Source: a virus. From it: a DNA stretch of 44,723 nt. The position numbers and the translations under genes were made by a program. Of this stretch, positions 15,849 through 23,387 are shown in pieces. Numbering within the stretch: the stretch's first letter is position 1; every line of letters begins with the position of its first letter. A model generated the notes under the pieces. That model had not been told where the DNA came from and did not search any database. It saw nothing but the letters and a program-made list of their open reading frames with translations. The stretch spans positions 1 to 44,723 of the IMG/VR virus record IMGVR_UViG_3300046536_000016; one strand, written 5' to 3'.

Positions 15849-15877
15849 TTACCTTACGAGCGCATTCCCCCTAATAT
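15849..15877 (+). promoter_or_regulatory. Weak sigma70-like promoter for the lipoprotein gene
   Basis: TTACCT at 15849, a 17-base spacer and TAATAT at 15872, 18 bases before the ATG at 15895. The -35 match is poor. Confidence 0.35.
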
Positions 15878-15894
15878 CTGACAATCGATAACAA

Positions 15895-16116
15895 ATGAAA
15901 ACTATTCTCATTACCTTGGTTACCCTGGGTTCCCTTTCTTCCCTTTCAGGTTGCGCAGGCTCCACTATGACACCTCAACAGGCTCAAGCTTGGTCTGAGG
16001 GTCTAAGTAGCCTGGGTCAGACTGTGGGAGCCAGTAGGACCAAGTATCGGCAACCGCAAGCACCTAGCTATACCTGCGTGGACTACGGTTCATTCACGAA
16101 CTGTAACCCTAGCTAG
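15895..16116 (+). CDS. Small secreted lipoprotein, 73 aa
   Basis: MKTILITLVTLGSLSSLSGC is a textbook lipoprotein signal: Lys at position 2-3, a hydrophobic core and the lipobox LSGC, with Cys20 as the lipidated residue. The mature part (about 53 aa) has a helix MTPQQAQAWSEGLSSLGQ and ends with two cysteines in YTCVDYGSFTNC. The residue after Cys is Ala, so sorting to the outer membrane is likely. Phage lipoproteins of this size often block infection by related phages. An outer spanin is the other option, but it is far from the lysis genes and not proline-rich. The gene is alone between two copies of a terminator-like repeat and has its own weak promoter. Confidence 0.75.
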   Translation: MKTILITLVTLGSLSSLSGCAGSTMTPQQAQAWSEGLSSLGQTVGASRTKYRQPQAPSYTCVDYGSFTNCNPS

Positions 16117-16133
16117 GCAACCGCAGACAAACT

Positions 16134-16189
16134 AGAGACCCTAGGTAACCCCTGCTTCGCTTGTCGAAGCTTAGGCTTCTCGGGGTTTC
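16134..16189 (+). terminator. Terminator-like hairpins, second copy of repeated element
   Basis: It shares a 21-base block (16134-16154) with the copy at 15793-15813. Here AACCCC (16147-16152) can pair with GGGGTT (16182-16187) around an inner hairpin, GCTTCG with CGAAGC. It lies 18 bases after the lipoprotein stop. Confidence 0.5.
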
Positions 16190-16901
16190 GTGCTTGTGTG
16201 TGCGCTTCCTGTACATCCTGAGGGAAACCTAGGGAGGTACCAGCACGCCAATAGCGCAGCTATGCTCCGCCAGTACGGTTTCTAGGGTCCCGTATGGTGC
16301 TAGGAACCGCTCGGAGACCTCGGGAGCTACATGGGTAGCCTGAGGCTCCCGAACCGCTCAAAAGGGCTGTATTCGGGTCCTAGAGGGGTGCAGGGTAGGA
16401 AAGCTAGGGAACGCTTGCTATCCAAGGGTCTTTTGGCTACGGTGCGCGACCCTCAGCCTAGGCGTTTCTATACCAGTTTTGGGATACGAGAGGGCGAAAA
16501 TGGGGGATTTTTGGGTATTTGGGATTGCTCAGAACGAGCGAGGGTCTGTGGAAGGATGCACAGGGTGCCCTGGAGATACCCAAAATTTGTTTGGGTTTTC
16601 CAATTGATCTATAAAATCCGAAATCGGCCAGCCGTTCCAACTAGAAGGCTTGGAAATATTTTGCTCAAATCTGAGAGTGCCCCCTGGACCCCAAAGGATA
16701 GAGAGAGGAGAGAGACCAATGAGGCTCCCCAAGGGACACGCTCAGATTCCCCTGAAACACAGAGAATCGAGACTCAAACATTGCGTTTAAGGTTTCGGGT
16801 AGAACTTGTGGCTCATTAGGCCGAGTAAGGATCCCGCTTCCCACGGGAATCGCTAGGTTATCTCGGAGCACGTCTCGTCCCCGGTCACTAGACTTACTAC
16901 A
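16190..16901. other. Noncoding region, 712 bp, rich in hairpins
   Basis: No convincing gene is seen. Between 16250 and 16352 there are three hairpins in a row: ATAGC/GCTAT (16251-16263), CGGTTTCTAG/CTAGGAACCG (16276-16309, one mismatch) and CGGGAGC/GCTCCCG (16321-16351). At 16578-16596 ACCCAAA pairs with TTTGGGT, followed by TTT. At 16821-16866 CCGAG/CTCGG encloses GATCCCG/CGGGAATC; on the other strand this structure lies just after the ribonucleotide reductase stop. A 162-codon open frame at 16331-16819 exists, but its Arg-rich composition does not look like a protein. Confidence 0.5.
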
Positions 16902-18887
16902 TCACCGAATCGGGCACGCGCCAGATTTACACTCATCTTCAAGTTCAGCGTCGAGACTATGCACGTTGCTGTTCAAGTCGATAGGCTGCAGGTTCGCAAC
17001 GTATGCTTCGTACTCAGCCTTGGTCACAACCGACTGTGGAATGTAGGCATACCCAAGGTCCTCAGCGGTCATCGTCGGGTCTGTTCGGAACAAAAAACTG
17101 ACGCCGATGTAGTTGTCCCAATTCTCAAGCAACCAATCAATGATTGCAGGGACTTCATCCACACTGTAGCTAATGGTCGAAGAGACGTTCTGTTGACAGT
17201 AGTTAAGCATCAGGAGCTTATAGCGCTCAAGCTGCTCAATAGCAGTCTCGAGGTTCACTTCCATCTCTACACCGTTCTTCACGATCTTGGAGAAAGGCAC
17301 GTTGTCCCATTTCACCGGAAGCGTGATAAGCATTGCTTCGGGATCCATCGGATTCGGGATGACCTTATAACCTGCCGAACGACACAGCGACACGAGCGGA
17401 TCATGCTTCGAGAAGTTGACCTGATTGAAGATGTATCGGCCCAGAGGCTTATGCATCCCTTCAGTACAATCGAAGACCTTGCTCAACGTACCACTGGGCT
17501 TAATTGTCGTGATATTTTTCGGCCTAGGCGTACCAAGTTCATCCGCCATCGAATAGGCGGCATACGTAGCAGTGCGCTGAAGCTCCGAGTAGTCATACGG
17601 CTTCAAGTCGGGGCGCATTGCAATGCCCGTCAAGCCCACGCCACAGAGGCGAAGGAAGTCGTTGTTGCGGTGCCAGTCTTCCTGCAGGATGCCATCGTTG
17701 AGGTCTACACAAGTCTGGCGATAGTTTGCCCTTGCAGCGATCTCAACAGCACGGCGAAGACCTGCGGAATCTCCAAAGAACTTCGAGACATCAATTTCCA
17801 CAAGATTGCAGAACGACTTCGAACCCAAAAGAATTTCACAGCATGGGTTGGTACCAGCGAACCACGGGGCACGCTTGGTCGCTGCCTCGCCATTAATGAA
17901 CCCCGGCTCACTGCCTCCCGCCTCTACCATCAAGTGGAAGATGTGCTCGAGTTCAGCCAGGGTAGGCTTCTTCTTGAACAGCAGGGAGTTGTTCGACTGT
18001 GCTCGTTGCAGGTTGTTGACCCAGAAATCCTTTTTGGCGACTGCGAACTCTTGCCACTCGTCCTGACCGTATTCGAAGATTGCTATCTCTGCGCTGCGAC
18101 GGCTCGATAGAACTGTGCCGAGCCAGTTGGCAATGTCGAGGATGTCGATACGTGTGAGGAGAGATCCAGCGCGACGGTTGAGGATGTGGAAGATTGCTTC
18201 GAGGGCTTTGACGAGTGCGTCATCGCCTGAGGAAATCCATCCGTAACCTTTAAGACGCTCGCCTGCCGGTCGAATCTCTTCGGTACTGACCACAAGTTTA
18301 TGGGCGGCAGTGTGAGGGTGGGCCACCAATTTGCCGACGGCTTTCGCCCAAGCTTCTGCACTGTCTCCGATGTTGATTGTCCAGACGCCATTCTCAAGTG
18401 TCTCCACGTTATGTTCGCGGCCACCCTTGGATGTTCGGGTCGAGCGTTTGAATTCAATTTCAGGAATACGGTTCTGAAAGCCAGTAAGCTGACCAACGAC
18501 CGGGCTGAAGCCAACGCCACAACCTTGCAGCAGCAGCCAGATTGCGTCGACCACATCACGTACCGTTTCGATGCGCAAAAAGCTGCAGTTGAATTGGCTC
18601 GCCTCCCGCTTCTTCGATACGTCAGTGCCACCAAGCCAGTTGGTGCGACCAGACATGGAAACCTTGCGCTCGACCATCAGTTGTCGAAGTTCGCTAAGTT
18701 CCTTGAGTTCGTCTTCGTCGATCAGGTATCCAGCCTTAACGGACGCACGGTCCCAAAGCCACATCTGATGCCCGACCACACGGTCAATCATTTCCTCGAA
18801 AGTCTCGAAGACTGTCCCCTCAGCATTCAGTGGTCGCTGGTAGGTTCGTCGGGCCACAAGCTGTGACCGAAGTGATGCGTTGCTCAT
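16902..18887 (-). CDS. nrdJ: Adenosylcobalamin-dependent (class II) ribonucleotide reductase, monomeric type
   Basis: A 661-aa enzyme that reduces ribonucleotides to deoxyribonucleotides using a 5'-deoxyadenosyl radical from vitamin B12, so it needs no oxygen and no separate metal subunit. Visible motifs are QFNCSFL (first redox cysteine), LLQGCGVGFSPV, GTNPCCEILLGSKSFCNLVE (the Asn-x-Cys-x-Glu active-site triad and the second redox cysteine) and KNITTIKPSGTLSKVF. The tail, CKSGACPIR, supplies the cysteine pair that is re-reduced by thioredoxin. Length and tail resemble the monomeric Lactobacillus type. It is the only minus-strand gene between the early and replication blocks, with its own structured leader. 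It was probably acquired as a unit. Confidence 0.93.
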   Translation of the reverse strand: MSNASLRSQLVARRTYQRPLNAEGTVFETFEEMIDRVVGHQMWLWDRASVKAGYLIDEDELKELSELRQLMVERKVSMSGRTNWLGGTDVSKKREASQFNCSFLRIETVRDVVDAIWLLLQGCGVGFSPVVGQLTGFQNRIPEIEFKRSTRTSKGGREHNVETLENGVWTINIGDSAEAWAKAVGKLVAHPHTAAHKLVVSTEEIRPAGERLKGYGWISSGDDALVKALEAIFHILNRRAGSLLTRIDILDIANWLGTVLSSRRSAEIAIFEYGQDEWQEFAVAKKDFWVNNLQRAQSNNSLLFKKKPTLAELEHIFHLMVEAGGSEPGFINGEAATKRAPWFAGTNPCCEILLGSKSFCNLVEIDVSKFFGDSAGLRRAVEIAARANYRQTCVDLNDGILQEDWHRNNDFLRLCGVGLTGIAMRPDLKPYDYSELQRTATYAAYSMADELGTPRPKNITTIKPSGTLSKVFDCTEGMHKPLGRYIFNQVNFSKHDPLVSLCRSAGYKVIPNPMDPEAMLITLPVKWDNVPFSKIVKNGVEMEVNLETAIEQLERYKLLMLNYCQQNVSSTISYSVDEVPAIIDWLLENWDNYIGVSFLFRTDPTMTAEDLGYAYIPQSVVTKAEYEAYVANLQPIDLNSNVHSLDAELEDECKSGACPIR

Positions 18888-18942
18888 CTCTCTGTACTCT
18901 CTCTGTTAAGCATGTACTGCATTGTGTTGTGTTATTGGGAAA

Positions 18943-19079
18943 AAAGAATCACAAGGGAACCCCAAGGCAACCGAATGGCAGTGCCTAACTCATCCGAGGG
19001 ACCCTAAGTGAGTGCTCGTAGGCGCAGGTATCGGATGATGTTTGTATGGGGGAAGCCTGAGGCTCCCTTGTGATTCTTT
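18943..19079 (-). promoter_or_regulatory. Structured 137-nt leader element before the ribonucleotide reductase gene
   Basis: The ends are a perfect 16-bp inverted repeat: AAAGAATCACAAGGGA at 18943-18958 and its complement at 19064-19079. On the minus strand, the sense strand of the reductase, the 3' arm is followed by a run of T, so the outer stem looks like an intrinsic terminator lying 55 bases before the start codon. Inside, CATCCGA and TCGGATG can pair, and GGGAGCC with GGCTTCCC forms a local hairpin, so competing folds are possible. I do not see the standard cobalamin riboswitch box (GCCACTG); the nearest match is GGCACTGCC. It could be an attenuator, an unknown riboswitch, or a plain terminator. 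Confidence 0.5.
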
Positions 19080-19253
19080 GGGTTCATAAGGACTCTAAGG
19101 GTCCCTAGGTTTATTACATAGTTATTACAATGAGAAACAACCCTAGGTCTTACTTAGGTTTGTCTTAGGGTTACCTAGGGTTTACCTTAGGAATCCCCTA
19201 CCCCTTAGTTGTGCAACTTTGTGGGTCTCTCTCTAATGGTAGGCAAATTACCG

Positions 19254-19276
19254 ATGTCCTTGATTTTAAAGGACTT
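19254..19276 (+). promoter_or_regulatory. Candidate phage RNA polymerase promoter, variant
   Basis: GTCCTTGATTTTAAAGG, predicted start G19271, differs from the other candidates by one base in the core (T for C). It lies in the left arm of the inverted repeat and points toward the RNA polymerase gene, which would give autogenous amplification. Confidence 0.4.
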
Positions 19277-19365
19277 TTTGATTTCACATTTCTGGTCTAT
19301 ATATAGTGTCCTGAGCAGGGTTCCTGAGGGTAACCTGAGGGTCAACTCTAGAAAACCTCTAGCAA

Positions 19366-19388
19366 ATTTCCTTTGAAATCATGCACAT
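19366..19388 (-). promoter_or_regulatory. Candidate phage RNA polymerase promoter, variant, leftward
   Basis: On the minus strand it reads CATGATTTCAAAGGA, predicted start 19371, in the right arm of the inverted repeat. It points toward the ribonucleotide reductase gene. It is a weaker match than the others. Confidence 0.3.
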
Positions 19389-19453
19389 CGGCAATTTGCC
19401 TACCATTGCAGAGAAGGCCTAGTGTCTCCTCAAATTTTTTGTGCAACTCTGAG

Positions 19454-19482
19454 TTGTGTTGCGATGTGAATCAGGCTATACT
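19454..19482 (+). promoter_or_regulatory. Sigma70-like promoter for the RNA polymerase gene
   Basis: TTGTGT at 19454, a 17-base spacer and TATACT at 19477. It lies 35 bases upstream of the ATG and would let host RNA polymerase make the first phage polymerase. Confidence 0.6.
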
Positions 19483-19517
19483 CGGTTCACTGACTCAACG
19501 AACCCACGGAGCAAGAC

Positions 19518-22019
19518 ATGACTGAAATCGCGCTGAACTACGAAGCACAATCCGCCCTGGAAGAGCGTATGTTGGCCAAGGGTGCGGAGCGTTACGAAGG
19601 CAATGCTGAGTTTGCGCACTCCATGGGTGACCTGAGCAAGGCTGAAGAGCGCCTGTTTGAGAACGCATTACCGAAGATGGTCGAGGCTGTTCGTCTCGCT
19701 CACTTTGCGGAGTTGGAGAAGTCCCACCGTGGCGCTCACTTCAAGGCCATGGACAATCTGGACCACACCCTGCTGTCGGGGATTGTGCTCAAGAATGCGT
19801 TCAATACTGCGACGAGCGAAGAGACCCTGACCTCTATGTATGAGGCCATTGGTTTCGAAGTCCGGGTAGCAATTGCGGCAGAGCGTCTGAAGAACGCAGA
19901 CAAGAAGGCCCACAAGAAACTCATGGACCCCCGGATGAATCGGTCGGCCCGTGCGAAGCTTGAAGCTGCTGAGGCTCTGTTAGATCAGTTCCCGGAACCG
20001 GGTGTCGACGCTGACGCTATGGTCGGGATTGGTGCTGGATTGTTCTTCGTGGCGCAACAATCGACGAGCCTCTTCGAGCACTTCGAGAAGACCGACACGG
20101 ACTCTGGTGAAATCCAGATGCGCCTTGGGTTCACCGAAGCTGCCCATGAGGCCCTGCAGAAAGCCAAGGATCGCCAGCAATGGACGGCTCCGGTCTATCA
20201 GGCCATGCTCACGGTCCCGAACCCTTGGGTTGCCTTCGACACTGGTGCATACAATGATGTGCGTGTTGCCAAGACCGTGAAGATTGCTAACACGTTCAAT
20301 CCGATGACCAAGAAGCTGATCGCTGCTGCCATCGAAGGTAATGCTCCGTTCGTTGGTGCTCTCAATGGGATCCAAGAGGTTCCCCTGCGGATCAACCGTA
20401 CGGTCCTCGAGGCCCTGACGTTCTGCCACGATATGCGTATCCCTGTGGGCAAGCTCCCGGGTCCCCGCAAGGCAGTCCCGAAGGATGCTGAAGACAAGGT
20501 GAAGTGGGGTATCCGCAAGGACAACAAGATTTCCAACGCGAAGCATGCGGTGGTGTCTAGGGACCTTGAGGAAGCCAAGCTCCTCGCTGATGTGGAACGC
20601 TTCTTTCAGCCTCACGTTCTGGACTGGCGCAGCCGTGTGTACGCAAAACCCGGCTTCAACCATCAACGTGCTGACTACTGCAAAGGTCTCTTTGAATTTG
20701 CAGATGGTGAGGTCCTGACACAGCGTGGCGTTACGTGGCTGATGTGGAACGTGGCTACGACTTTCGCTATCAAGATCGACGGGCGTGCTCTCGACAAGAT
20801 GCCCTTCGCGGCCCGTGTCCAGTGGACCCAAGAGAACATTGAGATGATCAAGTCCGTAGCAAAGGACCCTATCGCCTCTATGGACGTCTGGAAGATGGCG
20901 GACTCCCCGTTCTGCTTCCTCGCTGCTTGTGTGGCCTTGGCGGGCTATCTGAAGGATCCTACGGGCTATCGTTGCCACCTGCCTATCGCTATCGATGGTA
21001 GCTGCTCGGGTATCCAACACTTCTCGGCAATCATGCGGGACGCTGATGGTGGTGCCCTGGTCAACCTTATGCCCTCGGAACTCCCGCAGGATGTCTATGC
21101 AGCTGTCGCTGCTATCTCGGGCCCCTTGGTCGAAGCTGACCTGAATCACGAGGACGAGAAGATCCGTGGCTTTGCGCAACTATGGCATTCCTACGGCATC
21201 GACCGCAAGGTGACCAAGCGTAATGTGATGACCTACGGCTACGGTTCGGAGGTCTCTGGCTTCGCTGACCAGTTATACGAAGACATCATGGCTATCGATG
21301 ATGAGTCCCGGGCACACTTTGGGGTCACCAAGGACAACTGGCTCGAGATGATGGAGGTAGCTCGCTATTTGGCGAACCACAACATGACTGGCATCAAGCA
21401 GACCGTTAAGGGTGCCCCGCTTGTCATGGAACTCCTGAAGGCAATCGCTGGTGTTCTGGCGAAGGCTAACCTTCCGGTTCGCTGGACTACGCCGATGGGC
21501 TTCCCGGTTCTGAACGCCTACTACAAGCCGACCTTCCAACAGATCAAGACCCTGCTGTGGAACAAGGCCTTGAATGCACCTACGGCCTACAAGCCTAAGG
21601 TTCAGACTGGGTTCTCCAAGGAGTTGAACGCACACAAGCAACGTACCTCGATCAGCCCGAACTTCATCCACTCCTTCGATGCAGCGCACCTTCAACTGGT
21701 CGTGCAGAACTCGAAGGCCGAAGGGATCCATAGCTTCTTATTGATTCATGACTCGTTTGCAGCACTGCCGAACCAGATGGACGCGTTCTCGATGATCGTG
21801 CGTAAAAGCTTGGTCGATATGTACGAAGGACGTGACCCGCTGGAAGACATTCTGCTGACGGCCCGTGCTGACCTTATCGTCACCGGCGAGTCCACCCAGG
21901 ATGAAGAAGGCGCTAAGAAGATCGCCAAGCTCATTAAGGAGTTAGACAAGCTTATGGTTCCCCCGCGTGGCACCTTGGACCTCAACAGCATCCTCGAGTC
22001 CCAATACGCTTTCGCTTAA
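19518..22019 (+). CDS. Single-subunit DNA-directed RNA polymerase (T7 type)
   Basis: An 833-aa polymerase, a little shorter than T7's 883. Key residues are in place: LPIAIDGSCSGIQHFSA carries the first catalytic Asp (D493), DRKVTKRNVMTYGYGS carries Lys567 and Tyr575 (matching T7 K631 and Y639), and LLIHDSFAALP carries His744 and Asp745. The ending LNSILESQYAFA keeps the Phe-Ala C-terminus. The promoter-reading loop (near YKPKVQTGFSKELNAHKQ) differs from T7, so a different promoter is expected. The gene has a host-type promoter and a hairpin terminator after it (22051). It would transcribe the late operon. Confidence 0.97.
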   Translation: MTEIALNYEAQSALEERMLAKGAERYEGNAEFAHSMGDLSKAEERLFENALPKMVEAVRLAHFAELEKSHRGAHFKAMDNLDHTLLSGIVLKNAFNTATSEETLTSMYEAIGFEVRVAIAAERLKNADKKAHKKLMDPRMNRSARAKLEAAEALLDQFPEPGVDADAMVGIGAGLFFVAQQSTSLFEHFEKTDTDSGEIQMRLGFTEAAHEALQKAKDRQQWTAPVYQAMLTVPNPWVAFDTGAYNDVRVAKTVKIANTFNPMTKKLIAAAIEGNAPFVGALNGIQEVPLRINRTVLEALTFCHDMRIPVGKLPGPRKAVPKDAEDKVKWGIRKDNKISNAKHAVVSRDLEEAKLLADVERFFQPHVLDWRSRVYAKPGFNHQRADYCKGLFEFADGEVLTQRGVTWLMWNVATTFAIKIDGRALDKMPFAARVQWTQENIEMIKSVAKDPIASMDVWKMADSPFCFLAACVALAGYLKDPTGYRCHLPIAIDGSCSGIQHFSAIMRDADGGALVNLMPSELPQDVYAAVAAISGPLVEADLNHEDEKIRGFAQLWHSYGIDRKVTKRNVMTYGYGSEVSGFADQLYEDIMAIDDESRAHFGVTKDNWLEMMEVARYLANHNMTGIKQTVKGAPLVMELLKAIAGVLAKANLPVRWTTPMGFPVLNAYYKPTFQQIKTLLWNKALNAPTAYKPKVQTGFSKELNAHKQRTSISPNFIHSFDAAHLQLVVQNSKAEGIHSFLLIHDSFAALPNQMDAFSMIVRKSLVDMYEGRDPLEDILLTARADLIVTGESTQDEEGAKKIAKLIKELDKLMVPPRGTLDLNSILESQYAFA

Positions 22020-22050
22020 TTTCTGCACAACACACTGCAGCACAACATTG

Positions 22051-22069
22051 AGGCCCTACGGGGCCTTTT
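22051..22069 (+). terminator. Intrinsic terminator after the RNA polymerase gene
   Basis: AGGCCC (22051-22056), loop TACG, GGGCCT (22061-22066), then TTT. It lies 31 bases after the stop. Two ACAAC words (22027 and 22042) precede it. Confidence 0.65.
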
Positions 22070-22088
22070 GTCATTTCTAGGACCCCGT

Positions 22089-22223
22089 ATGGACGTTTAT
22101 GCCGAGGACATTCGTATGCCTCTCGACCAAGCAGTAGCCCTCATGGCCCAAGGATTCGATATGAACGAATTCGAAGGTTACTCCCTGATTGACCTCCCGT
22201 TTGACCCTTACTTTGAAGACTGA
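22089..22223 (+). CDS. Small acidic protein, 44 aa
   Basis: MDVYAEDIRMPLDQAVALMA, then QGFDMNEFEGYSLIDLPFDP and YFED. AGGA lies six bases before the ATG, and the frame ends five bases before the SSB gene. It is strongly acidic and lies between the RNA polymerase and the replication genes, where T7-like phages carry small acidic inhibitors of host enzymes such as T7 gp2. No sequence likeness to gp2 is seen, so the function is only a positional suggestion. Confidence 0.55.
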   Translation: MDVYAEDIRMPLDQAVALMAQGFDMNEFEGYSLIDLPFDPYFED

Positions 22224-22228
22224 GACAC

Positions 22229-22768
22229 ATGGCATTTTTCACAACACCCAAAGGCCCCTCGGGCTACAGCAACCTGTTCACTGCGGACACCAAGTTCGAT
22301 CCTGAAGGCAAGTACAAGACCAGCATTACGCTGTCTGAAGAGGCCGCAAAGCCCCTGCTCGACCAGATCGAGGAAGAGCGCCTGGAACTCGGCAAGAAGG
22401 CCAAGACTTCCAAGGGAAGCCCCTACAAGGTCAACGAGGATGGCTCGTACACCTTTACGTTCAAGTCGAAGAAGCAACCGAAGGTCATGGATTCCAAGGG
22501 CAACCTGATCCGCGAAGAGATTCGTATCGGCGGTGGCTCGACCATTCAGGTCCGTGGTTCCTTTGGTACCTATGAAGGATTCGGTGGTGGAGTCTGCGCA
22601 TACCTGAACGAAGTCCGTCTGGTCAAGTTGGTCGAGTCGAGCGCTGACTGGGGCACGGATGACGAAGACGATGATGGCTACGTTGCGGAACCGTCGAGTA
22701 ACCGTAAGGCTCCTCAGCGTGATGAGCAGCCCGAGGAAGAGGAAGCTGACGAAGACGTGAACTTCTGA
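22229..22768 (+). CDS. Single-stranded DNA-binding protein (T7 gp2.5 type)
   Basis: A 179-aa protein opening MAFFTTPKGPSGYSNLFTAD, then KFDPEGKYKTSITLSEEAA, a strand region YTFTFKSKKQPKVMDSKG and GGGSTIQVRGSFGTYEGFGGGVCAYLNEVRLVKLVE, which form the OB-fold. The last 40 residues are very acidic and finish DEDVNF, the typical tail with a terminal aromatic residue that contacts the polymerase and primase-helicase. It coats single strands at the fork and in recombination. Its stop overlaps the next start (TGATG). Confidence 0.92.
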   Translation: MAFFTTPKGPSGYSNLFTADTKFDPEGKYKTSITLSEEAAKPLLDQIEEERLELGKKAKTSKGSPYKVNEDGSYTFTFKSKKQPKVMDSKGNLIREEIRIGGGSTIQVRGSFGTYEGFGGGVCAYLNEVRLVKLVESSADWGTDDEDDDGYVAEPSSNRKAPQRDEQPEEEEADEDVNF

Positions 22769-23178
22769 TGAAGCGCTCATGGGTCACTAAGAAGAACCAT
22801 GGGCTTAAGGTGAAGCAAAAGCTGCGTAGTGGTCTTGAAGAGAAGATCGCTGCGCAGTTGGATGAAGCGGGTATGGCATACGAGTATGAAACTCAGAAGC
22901 TTGAGTACGTAATCCCGCACTCCTACAAACCTGATTTCATTTTAAGCAATGGGATCATTGTGGAGGGAAAAGGACTTTTCGATTCTGCAGACCGCACCAA
23001 GCATCTGGCAGTGAAAGCAGCCCATCCCGAGAAGGACATCCGCTTCGTATTCTCCCGTAGTTCAAGCCCCTTATACAAGGGATCAAAGTCTACCTATGCC
23101 TCATGGTGTGTACGCCACGGCTTCCTTTATTCCGACAAGGTTGTCCCCGAGGCTTGGTTAAAAGAGAGAAAGAAATGA
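22768..23178 (+). CDS. Endonuclease I, Holliday-junction resolvase (T7 gp3 type)
   Basis: A 136-aa protein. The catalytic core is LEEKIAAQLDEAGMAYEYE, then YKPDFILSNGIIVEGKG, giving the Pro-Asp, Glu-x-Lys nuclease motif. After it come AAHPEKDIRFVFSRSSSPLYKGSKSTYASWC and a basic end. In T7 this enzyme cuts branched DNA and helps break down host DNA. It overlaps the SSB gene and its 3' end overlaps the next start by four bases. Confidence 0.93.
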   Translation: MKRSWVTKKNHGLKVKQKLRSGLEEKIAAQLDEAGMAYEYETQKLEYVIPHSYKPDFILSNGIIVEGKGLFDSADRTKHLAVKAAHPEKDIRFVFSRSSSPLYKGSKSTYASWCVRHGFLYSDKVVPEAWLKERKK

Positions 23179-23387
23179 CACAGACTCAGCAAATCCTGAA
23201 GCACCTCCGCAAGGCCGGTTCCATCAGTCAACGCGAAGCAATCATCGACCATAGCATCCAGTCCTTGACACGCCGTATCACGGACCTTCGGGACGCAGGG
23301 TTCAACATCGAATCCCACTGGAAGAAGCACCCGGTCACTGGTCAGTACTACACCCGTTATACCTTGGGTACCCCGGAGATCCTCTGA
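23175..23387 (+). CDS. Small helix-turn-helix protein, 70 aa
   Basis: MTQTQQILKHLRKAGSISQR is followed by EAIIDHSIQSLTRRITDLRD and AGFNIESHW. The helices QQILKHLRKAG, SQREAIIDHSI and SLTRRITDLRDAG form a winged helix-turn-helix typical of short phage proteins. The last part has HPVTGQYYTRYTLG, a beta wing. The ATG at 23175 was chosen over an upstream in-frame start because it follows GAGAGAAAGAA and overlaps the previous stop. It may be a DNA-binding regulator, but its target is unknown. Confidence 0.75.
   Translation: MTQTQQILKHLRKAGSISQREAIIDHSIQSLTRRITDLRDAGFNIESHWKKHPVTGQYYTRYTLGTPEIL

Larger units (their letters stand above)
19235..19407. repeat. Imperfect 39-bp inverted repeat upstream of the RNA polymerase gene
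   Basis: The left arm, 19235-19273, starts AATGGTAGGCAAATTACC and ends GATTTTAAAGGA. The right arm, 19369-19407, read on the minus strand, starts AATGGTAGGCAAATTGCC and ends GATTTCAAAGGA. By eye 35 of 39 positions match. The 95-base centre is AT-rich at TATATATAG. Each arm ends inward in a motif resembling the phage promoter candidate, so the two would face each other. The surrounding stretch 19080-19517 carries no gene and also has repeated CCTAGGTTT words. Confidence 0.8.

Noticed and set aside
16719-16790. A 23-codon frame (MRLPKGHAQIPLKHRESRLK and on) after a GAGGAGAGAG stretch
   Set aside because: The ribosome site is attractive but the frame is short, basic, and alone in a noncoding gap with no downstream partner.
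16331-16819. A 162-codon open frame with GGGAG just upstream of its ATG in the noncoding gap
   Set aside because: The product is strongly Arg, Pro and Gly rich with no periodic hydrophobic pattern, lies over several hairpins, and other long frames overlap it on both strands. I cannot support it as a gene.
18943-19079. Canonical cobalamin riboswitch
   Set aside because: The expected conserved box GCCACTG and the usual core are not visible; only GGCACTGCC is present. The element is kept as structured RNA of unknown type.
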